Of a stretch of 64,000 bases of DNA, positions 58,150 through 64,000 are shown in pieces. The stretch is from NCBI GenBank assembly GCA_041390105.1, contig JAWKQO010000001.1, positions 434,001 to 498,000 on the forward strand, written 5' to 3'. The translations under genes and the position numbers were made by a program. The notes beneath the pieces are model-generated. The model saw only the letters and a program-made list of their open reading frames with translations. It was not told where the DNA came from and did no database searches. The stretch comes from Gemmatimonadota bacterium. GTDB lineage: Bacteria; Gemmatimonadota; Gemmatimonadetes; Longimicrobiales; Gaopeijiaceae. The number at the start of each line of letters is the position of its first letter. The first letter of the stretch is position 1.

Positions 58150-58156
58150 TAGCTTG
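58150..58156 (+). promoter_or_regulatory. Candidate -10/-7 element TAGCTTG
   Basis: TAGCTTG lies 26 bases before the ATG of the DsrE-like gene and is identical to the copies before metK and dus. Confidence 0.4.
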
Positions 58157-58182
58157 GAACGGCCCCGAACCCGGAGATCGTG

Positions 58183-58890
58183 ATGAAAAATGTCCACGGC
58201 AACCCACTCGAGCGCCGCCCCTTCCTGTCTCGTCTTTCGGCGGCCATGGGCGCGTTCACCGCTGGTTTCACGATGGCTCCGGGCTCCCTTGGGGCCGAAA
58301 CTCCCCGGCGCACGGAATGGCAGCCCACCCGGCATGCGCAGGACGATTGGTTCGACGCTCTGCCGGGTCAACATCGATTCTTCTTCGATGCCACGTCACC
58401 CGGCGGGGCGGGCGAAGCCATGGTGTTCGCGACGAACTACTACGTGGCCAATCGTACGGGATACGACCTGGCCGACGCCGACCTCGCGGTCGTCATCTGC
58501 CTGCGGCACTACGCGACGGTCTTCGCCCTCAACGACGCCATCTGGGCGAAGTACGGCGAGCAGCTTTCCGAACGTGTGGGGTGGGTCGACCCGGAGACGG
58601 GCGGCGCTTCGATGCGGAACCGCTATAACGACGGGTCGGGGGGGGAGGGGATGACCAACCGACGCATCAAGCTGGACGACATGATCGCGCGAGGCACCCA
58701 CTTCGCAGTGTGTGGCATGGCCACCACCGCCTTCGCCGGCGGCATCGCCCGTGCCACTGGCCAGGAGAGCGAGGCCGTCCGCGCGGAGTTTGCCGCGAAC
58801 ACCATCGGGAACGCGCATATCGTGCCGGCGGGCATCGTTGCCGTGAATCGAGCCCAGGAGCGGGGTTACTCGATCCAGTACATCGGGTAG
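58183..58890 (+). CDS. Tat-exported DsrE-like protein
   Basis: This 235-residue protein has a twin-arginine signal (LERRPFLSRLSAAMGAF, residues 9-25). The mature part has the DsrE/DsrF-like layout with ADLAVVICLRHYATVFALND, a single-Cys strand GTHFAVCGMATTAFAG (Cys near 175) and AHIVPAGIVAVNRAQERGYSIQYIG at the end. DsrE-like proteins carry sulfane sulfur on a conserved Cys, and Cys175 is placed like the active-site Cys. Exported single-domain versions are poorly characterised. It follows the TsdA-like and SulP genes but has its own promoter-like TAGCTTG. ATG 58183 is preferred to the GTG one codon earlier. Confidence 0.75.
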   Translation: MKNVHGNPLERRPFLSRLSAAMGAFTAGFTMAPGSLGAETPRRTEWQPTRHAQDDWFDALPGQHRFFFDATSPGGAGEAMVFATNYYVANRTGYDLADADLAVVICLRHYATVFALNDAIWAKYGEQLSERVGWVDPETGGASMRNRYNDGSGGEGMTNRRIKLDDMIARGTHFAVCGMATTAFAGGIARATGQESEAVRAEFAANTIGNAHIVPAGIVAVNRAQERGYSIQYIG

Positions 58891-58918
58891 CGCGGGGTGG
58901 GTTCAATGGGCCCTCCGC

Positions 58919-60679
58919 TCAGTGGTGGACGATCCCGGATCCCAGCGGATAGCGGTCACTCACATGCACCGGCAACCGCCCGGTCGGGAGGAGCTTTCCG
59001 GTGAGGGTGCGCACGAAGGCGTCGAAGTAGGCGTCCTGGTTTCCGTACCAGGTGCGCTCGCCGTACCCCACCAGGAGCGTCGGCGTATCGGGGAGCGCAC
59101 GCGCGAGGTGGGGGTTGCCGTAGACCATGGCCACCACTCGTCCCGGGTGTGCGGCCATCAGGGTGCGGATCAACTCCCCGTCGCTGTCACGCAGCGGTGC
59201 AGCATCTCCGCTGCGGTCCCGCTGTACAAAGAGGGAGACCACCACCAGGTCGGCATCCGCCGCGGCCGTCACGATGGCCGCGCGGGCTTCCGAGCTTTGA
59301 CCCGGCCGCACCGTGAACGAGCGGGTCCCCGGAAACGCCGAGGCGAGCTTCGCTTCCAGGAGGGGCGGCCCGGGATCGATGTCGGTCTTCTGGATGCTGA
59401 CGTTCACCAGGCGACGCGGCGCGGTCACCGGCAGGACGCCTTCGTTGCGCAGGAGGGTGAGAGACCGGTCGGCGATCTCCTGTACCAGTGCATGGTGGGC
59501 GGGCGTGAAGACCATGTCTCCGACGGCGCCCTCATCCACCATGCGCTCGCGATGGAGACCCAGCCGGGTCTTGAGCAGAAGGAGCCGGCGAACGGCATCG
59601 TCCACGCGCGCCTCTGCAATGCGGCCGGACCGAACAGCGCCTGTGAGCGCCGCGATCACGGCCACCGGATCTCGGGGCTTGAGGAGGATGTCGTGCCCCG
59701 CCTCGAACGCGCGCAGCGCCACCTCCTCGGCGCCGAAGCGGGCCACCACGTGGTCGTACCAGAGATCGTCGGTGGTGAGCATCCCTCGGAACCCCAGCCT
59801 CCCTCGAACCACTCCTGTGGCGAGGCGAGGCTCCACGCTGGCCGGGAGGTCGGAACCGCCCGCAACCGCTGGCACGGCGATGTGTTCGCTCATCATGAAA
59901 TCCACGCCGGCCGCGACGCCGTGGCGGAACGCGGTGAACTCCTGGGTCTCGAGCTGGGCCTCGGTCTTGGGATTCCACATCCACGGCGGATTTCCCGGCA
60001 TCGGCACCTGATCGCCGCGCCCGGGGAAGTGCTTGGCCGTGGTCAGCATCCCGTGGTCGTGATACCCGCGCACATAGGCGCGGACCATGCGCCCCAAGAG
60101 ATCCAGGTCGCCTCCGAAGGAGCGGGACGACTCCTGCGGGTTTTCCGGCCGTACCGCGATGTCCACCACGGGCGTGTAGGTGAGATGGATCCCCATGGCG
60201 CGTCCTTCGTCCGCGGCAGCGGAGGCGGCCCGATACATGAGGACGGTGTCTCCCGCTGCTGCCAGCGCCATGTTGGGAGGATACTCGCTGGCTCCTACCA
60301 CCTGTTGGCCCGGGCCGCCCTCGAAGTCAGCGGAGATGAGCAGGGGGATCTCCGCTTCGCGTTGCAGGCGATTGGTGAGCCAGGCCACGTCTCGGGGCGT
60401 GCCGCCGTAGAGCACGAAGGTGCCCACACCGGCGCGGGCCAGCGTGACCCACTGCTGCAGGCGCGGGTCCTCCTCGGAGATGTATCCCGCCGAGCTCAGG
60501 TCGGGAGTGACCAGTTGAGCCACCTTCCGTTCCAACGAAAGGGAGGCGAGCGTGCGCTCCACCCACGCCGTATCCGGAGGCGCCAGGGAACGGGCCTGGG
60601 CCTGGACGTCCCGTGGCCCTCCCTGCGCGAGGGCGACAGCGAGCGTGAGAGCCAGGAAGCGAGGGTGCGAGCGAATCAT
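58919..60679 (-). CDS. Glycoside hydrolase family 3 protein
   Basis: This 586-residue exported protein (signal about 1-28, VQAQ) has a GH3 N-terminal barrel: KVAQLVTPDL, ISADFEGGPGQQV, TYTPVVDIAVRPENPQESSRSFG, KHFPGRGDQ, and the nucleophile region MLTTDDLWYDH. A C-terminal sandwich (about 380-586) has LTLLRNEGVLPV. NagZ-type beta-N-acetylglucosaminidases have KHFPGHG...D(S/T)H with a catalytic His-Asp dyad. Here the second His is Arg and the D-S/T-H segment is absent, so the acid/base is not evident. Last gene of the minus-strand glycan operon, 40 bases after the GH172 gene. Confidence 0.85.
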   Translation of the reverse strand: MIRSHPRFLALTLAVALAQGGPRDVQAQARSLAPPDTAWVERTLASLSLERKVAQLVTPDLSSAGYISEEDPRLQQWVTLARAGVGTFVLYGGTPRDVAWLTNRLQREAEIPLLISADFEGGPGQQVVGASEYPPNMALAAAGDTVLMYRAASAAADEGRAMGIHLTYTPVVDIAVRPENPQESSRSFGGDLDLLGRMVRAYVRGYHDHGMLTTAKHFPGRGDQVPMPGNPPWMWNPKTEAQLETQEFTAFRHGVAAGVDFMMSEHIAVPAVAGGSDLPASVEPRLATGVVRGRLGFRGMLTTDDLWYDHVVARFGAEEVALRAFEAGHDILLKPRDPVAVIAALTGAVRSGRIAEARVDDAVRRLLLLKTRLGLHRERMVDEGAVGDMVFTPAHHALVQEIADRSLTLLRNEGVLPVTAPRRLVNVSIQKTDIDPGPPLLEAKLASAFPGTRSFTVRPGQSSEARAAIVTAAADADLVVVSLFVQRDRSGDAAPLRDSDGELIRTLMAAHPGRVVAMVYGNPHLARALPDTPTLLVGYGERTWYGNQDAYFDAFVRTLTGKLLPTGRLPVHVSDRYPLGSGIVHH

Positions 60680-60719
60680 GACATCCCCCGGTGGGGTGGG
60701 TATGAGGCGGGGTGCGCCA

Positions 60720-62690
60720 TCAACGCACCTCTTCCAGGATCAACCGGTCGATACGGAGCGCGGCGCGGCCCTCAACAGCGCGGGTGCGCACCGTGATGGA
60801 GCGCGTCTGCTCGGTCAGCTCCACTTCCCCCATGTCGGCGGCCTCCACGCGGGTGGTTTCAGGAGCGAAGGCGTCGAGCCAGTCCGACAGCTGGGTCTGC
60901 CGACGCCAGACGGAGAACTCCGCGCCGTCAGGGCTCCTGCGATACGACAGCTTCACCCGGTAGCGTCCAGGGGGGAGTGCGGAAACGTCGAAGCGCACCA
61001 GCGCCGTGGGGTCGCCTTTCAGCTCCAGCGCCCCGTCCGCGAAGGCCACCGATGTGCCGAACCAGACAGACATCTCCATGAGCTGGGGATAGAAATGGTG
61101 CTCGGGGGGCGCCTGTGCCACGGGCTCCCCTTGCGGGGTCATCCCGGCCGCTGAGGATCGCTCACCGTAGTGAAAGGCCACCGACGTGTAGTCGACCGGC
61201 ACGGCGTTCCCTTCGGGGCCGTGCTCGATGGTCTGTCGCAGGTGTTCGACGAAGGATAGTTTATCCGCCAAATAGAACCGATAGGCGCCGGTGCGCGACA
61301 GCGGCAGGGAGTAGTCCAGCGCGCCGTGGGTGGGCAAGCTCATTCCCCGGTCCCAGCGGTCCAGGATGGCGTACCACCCACCGTTGAAGAAGTCCTCCGA
61401 GCCGGTGCCGTGGAGCGCCAGGGCTCCATCGATGGTGGTGACGTCGTCGCCTTCGAAGAACTCGGTCATTCCCGGGGTGAGCCCCTGGGCCTGCAGCAGG
61501 ACTCCCACCTGATGTCCGGGGCCTTCGGCGTCCAGGAGGAGATAGGGCGCCCCCCGCGCTGGCTCTCGCTCGCGCCGCCACGTCGCGTAGAAGCGCCCCT
61601 CGCGGGTCGGGTCGCGCGGTACTTCGGACCAGAAGATCCGTGCAGTGCCTCGCACCGTGGCTGGCTCGCTGGGAAGGACCTGGAGGGCCAGTGTGGCCGA
61701 TCGGTCGAACGGCATGGGGAAATACGCGTAGTCGATCCCCGCTCGGGATCCTACGATGAGGCCGGCGGCGGCCGGCGCACCGAACGCATAGCCGAAGAAG
61801 TCGTTGACGGGAGCCGCAATCCCCGGGCTGCCGCCGTCCCACCAAGCCTGCAGCGCCACTCCAGGCCCCCGGGGCGGCGTCCCCGGTGCGCGCTCCATCT
61901 CAATGCCCAGGATCCGCCCCCCGCGCTCGACGCGAAACAGCTCGAAGTCGTTGCCGGGATCCACGGCGAAGGCGCGCTCCTCCACATGCACGTCTGCCTC
62001 CCCCCATGGCCGCCGTCCGGGGTGGTTCCATGCGTCCACCACACGCTCCAGTTCGACGGCGGCCTCGCCGCCGAGCGGCGTGCGGAACGACGCGACGTCC
62101 GTGTGCTCGGGGTAGGAGCGATACTGGATCTGGTGGAAGCGGATGTCGTCACCCTCGTACACGATCTTCAACGAGCGGGCATACGGGAGGGGAAGGTAGC
62201 TGAAGTATCCCCCCACTTCGTTTCCCACGACGGGCTTCACGAAGGGCGGTGTGTTGCCCGAAAAGAGCTCGCTGAACGGGAGGCGGAGCCGGGCTTCGTC
62301 TTCCCCATCGAAGTAGAAGGCCACCATCCGATCGGTGGGAGTGGGCGTCCAGATCCGGTTGACCACGCCAGGACCCGCCAGGTCCGCGAGGACTCTGAAG
62401 TCACCCTCCTTCCGTACGTACGAGTAGGTCCCCTGAAAGCCGTCGTCGTTTCCGCCGGTGGTGTCGTAGCTGGAGATCTGGGCCACCAGCGACGCGGCGC
62501 GGTACCGGGGCAGGAGATCCGCTCGGTAGAGGGCTCGGAGCTCCGCCACCATCCCGGCCTGGGGCTCCTGCGCGGTCAGGGGGCCGTGCGCCGCGATGCC
62601 GACGAGGCCAGCAAGGAGGGCGGCTTCGAAGACGCGAGCTCGCGCACCTACGGAGACTCCGCGAGGCCTCCCCGTGAGCACCGAGATCAT
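60720..62690 (-). CDS. GH172 / DUF2961 glycoside hydrolase-like protein
   Basis: This 656-residue exported protein (signal about 1-41) has DUF2961 features: SYDTTGGNDDGFQGTYSYVRKEG, GPGVVNRIWTPTPTDRMVAFYFDGE, a central jelly-roll pair, and a late HGTGSEDFFNGGWY with acidic residues in the active-site region. GH172 includes alpha-D-fructofuranosidases / difructose-anhydride enzymes and exo-alpha-D-arabinofuranosidases that act on mycobacterial-type D-arabinan. The C-terminal 150 residues form an extra beta domain. ATG 62690 overlaps the kinase stop by 4 bases. A signal at the start and neighbours for pentulose phosphorylation suggest it releases a furanose sugar. Confidence 0.82.
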   Translation of the reverse strand: MISVLTGRPRGVSVGARARVFEAALLAGLVGIAAHGPLTAQEPQAGMVAELRALYRADLLPRYRAASLVAQISSYDTTGGNDDGFQGTYSYVRKEGDFRVLADLAGPGVVNRIWTPTPTDRMVAFYFDGEDEARLRLPFSELFSGNTPPFVKPVVGNEVGGYFSYLPLPYARSLKIVYEGDDIRFHQIQYRSYPEHTDVASFRTPLGGEAAVELERVVDAWNHPGRRPWGEADVHVEERAFAVDPGNDFELFRVERGGRILGIEMERAPGTPPRGPGVALQAWWDGGSPGIAAPVNDFFGYAFGAPAAAGLIVGSRAGIDYAYFPMPFDRSATLALQVLPSEPATVRGTARIFWSEVPRDPTREGRFYATWRREREPARGAPYLLLDAEGPGHQVGVLLQAQGLTPGMTEFFEGDDVTTIDGALALHGTGSEDFFNGGWYAILDRWDRGMSLPTHGALDYSLPLSRTGAYRFYLADKLSFVEHLRQTIEHGPEGNAVPVDYTSVAFHYGERSSAAGMTPQGEPVAQAPPEHHFYPQLMEMSVWFGTSVAFADGALELKGDPTALVRFDVSALPPGRYRVKLSYRRSPDGAEFSVWRRQTQLSDWLDAFAPETTRVEAADMGEVELTEQTRSITVRTRAVEGRAALRIDRLILEEVR

Positions 62691-64000
62691 GATCCGCTCG
62701 TCTCGTCCATGAGGGCAGCGTACGCCTGCTGGTCTTCGTACATGCGGTGGAAGACCCGGTACTTGGCGTCGAAGTACGTCGCTACTTCCCCTCCGGATGG
62801 CTCCACGAGTCGATCGGCGGCGCTCATGGCGTTCATGGCGTCCAGGATGGAGGCATAGGTCCCAGCTGCTACCGCGCCCATCATGGCCGACCCCAGGAGG
62901 ACCGCCTCCGGCTCCCTGGGCAGCGCCACCCGGCATCCGGTGGCGTCGGCGTGCTCCCGCACGAACACCGGGTTCTTGGTGTCGCCGCCGCAGGCGATCA
63001 GAGTCCGGATCCGGTATCCTTTGGCGTTCATCTCCTCGATGATGTGACGCGTACCCAGGGCAACGGCCTGGACGGTCGCCAGATACAGGAGTGCGAGCGC
63101 GTCGGCTGAATCGGTGAGCTTGAGCCCGGAGATCATTCCGCGCAGCCGAGGGTTGGCGCGTGGACTGCGGTTCCCGTGGAAGTAGGGAAGGACGTGGAAC
63201 TCACGCGTGAGGGCGGCGGGGAAGGGTGCGTGTTGCGCCAGTGCGTCCAGGCGCTCGTTCAGGACAGCATAGACGCTGAGTCCGCGCCGCTCGGCCTGGG
63301 CCTGGAGTTCCGGTCCCCGGGCGTGGCTGTGCACGACGTGATCCAGGAGGGCACCGGTGGCCGACTGTCCACCCTCCGTGAGCCACATCCCCGGGACCAT
63401 GGCGGAATAGTAGGGACCCCAGATCCCAGGGATGAACATGGGCTCCCGGGAGACGGCCATGTGACAGGAGGACGTGCCACCGATCAGGGCGAGCCGCTCC
63501 TCCAGATCGGCCTCTCCCGACAGGGGGCCGTCCACCGCAGTGCCCACCATCCCCAGACCGCCCGCGTGCGCGTCGATGATCGAGACGGCGACCGGGATCC
63601 CGGGCACCAGACCCAACTCGGCAGCGGCCTTGGGCGTCAAGGTTCCAGCCCGTTCGCCGATCGGACGCACGGTTCTTCCGATGCGCATGAAGCCTTCGTC
63701 GGCCAGATCTCCCAGCCCGACGGCTCGGAAGTACTCCGGGTCCCAGTGGCCAACGCTTCCTTCGTCCCCCTGCTCGTGCCCCAGGTACGTCCACTTGCAG
63801 ACCGTGGTGCACAGCGAGCGCACATCCACTCCGGTGGCGCGGTAGACCAGGAAGTCGGGGAGGTCGAAGAACCGCGCCGCCCGGAGCCAGGTCTCGGGGA
63901 GGTGTTCCTTGAGCCACGCGAGCTTGGGTGTCTCCATCTCCGGTGAGATGACGCCCCCCACGTAGCGTAGGACAGCGTGCCCGCCGGCGTTGATGCGCTC
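62687..64000 (-). CDS. FGGY-family pentulose (ribulo-type) kinase, 5' truncated by the window
   Basis: 437 residues are visible; the N-terminus lies beyond base 64000 because the frame stays open (NAGGHAVLRYVGGVISPEME) at the edge. Marks of the FGGY ribulokinase-like branch include GGVISPEMETPKLAWLKEH, FDLPDFLVYRATG, SIIDAHAGGLGMVG, LIGGTSSCHM, the GGQSATGALLDHV segment and a C-terminal IACGGDTKNPVFVREHADATGC nucleotide motif. Relatives phosphorylate D-ribulose or L-ribulose. With GH172 (D-arabinan or fructan) and GH3 downstream, D-ribulose from D-arabinose is a plausible substrate. No isomerase is in view. Confidence 0.85.
   Translation of the reverse strand, partial: ERINAGGHAVLRYVGGVISPEMETPKLAWLKEHLPETWLRAARFFDLPDFLVYRATGVDVRSLCTTVCKWTYLGHEQGDEGSVGHWDPEYFRAVGLGDLADEGFMRIGRTVRPIGERAGTLTPKAAAELGLVPGIPVAVSIIDAHAGGLGMVGTAVDGPLSGEADLEERLALIGGTSSCHMAVSREPMFIPGIWGPYYSAMVPGMWLTEGGQSATGALLDHVVHSHARGPELQAQAERRGLSVYAVLNERLDALAQHAPFPAALTREFHVLPYFHGNRSPRANPRLRGMISGLKLTDSADALALLYLATVQAVALGTRHIIEEMNAKGYRIRTLIACGGDTKNPVFVREHADATGCRVALPREPEAVLLGSAMMGAVAAGTYASILDAMNAMSAADRLVEPSGGEVATYFDAKYRVFHRMYEDQQAYAALMDETSGS

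Noticed and set aside
1..64000. CRISPR arrays, insertion sequences, prophage or plasmid genes
   Set aside because: I saw no regular short repeats with spacers, no transposase or integrase motifs and no replication-initiation gene.

Overview
This is 64 kb of GC-rich bacterial chromosome, densely packed with genes. It most resembles Gemmatimonadota or a neighbouring FCB-group lineage. The reasons are the high GC, about twenty 4-base ATGA/GTGA/TTGA start-stop overlaps, a CruF-type carotenoid pathway, a free-standing FlgD/T9SS-like C-terminal sorting domain, and a recurring TAnnTTG motif that resembles the Bacteroidetes-type -7 element. This placement is inferred from gene content, not from a database search. 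No insertion sequence, prophage or CRISPR array is visible.

Left part (1-13 kb): the tail of a tandem-receiver response regulator is followed by a phytol-kinase-like membrane protein, a class II DNA photolyase and an SRPBCC-SDR fusion. Converging on these is a minus-strand carotenoid operon headed by a CarH/LitR-like B12 photoreceptor: carH, cruF, a fused GGPP synthase-phytoene synthase, an unknown secreted protein, a PlsC-like acyltransferase and crtI. Together this reads as a light-response and photoprotection island. pdxH, a secreted beta protein, a YdjM-like membrane protein and tRNA-Leu(UAA) follow.

Middle (13-36 kb): a minus-strand copper/thiol operon (class V aminotransferase, CopC-CopD fusion, CopZ-like protein, thioredoxin-like lipoprotein); rnz, fused aroA-cmk and rpsA; a substrate-binding-type lipoprotein; and a propionyl-CoA carboxylase/methylmalonyl-CoA mutase group (pccB, biotin carboxylase, biotin carrier, mutase catalytic subunit) interleaved with a PDZ protein and an Fe-S RNA m5U methyltransferase. 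Then fmdB, argS, a PfkB kinase, purM and a probable outer-membrane protein.

36-54 kb: ribD-ribE-ribBA-ribH-nusB, a GT4 glycosyltransferase, then raiA/hpf-hprK-EIIA-EIIB-EIIC-EIID-HPr-EI, a complete mannose-family PTS with its HPr kinase. metK, a DUF151 nuclease-like gene, a secreted protein, recO, selB (so selenocysteine is probably used) and the sorting-domain mini-protein follow, ending at a strong terminator. A minus-strand ptsN-type EIIA and a dihydrouridine synthase come next.

Right end (54-64 kb): ssrA (tmRNA, tag ANSELALAA) is followed by a second copy of the last 18 nt of its 3' end, probably an old integration footprint. Next is a sulfur-flavoured trio (TsdA-like dihaem cytochrome, SulP transporter, Tat-exported DsrE-like protein). 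Last is a minus-strand glycan operon (FGGY pentulose kinase cut by the window edge, GH172/DUF2961 protein, GH3 protein lacking the usual His-Asp dyad).
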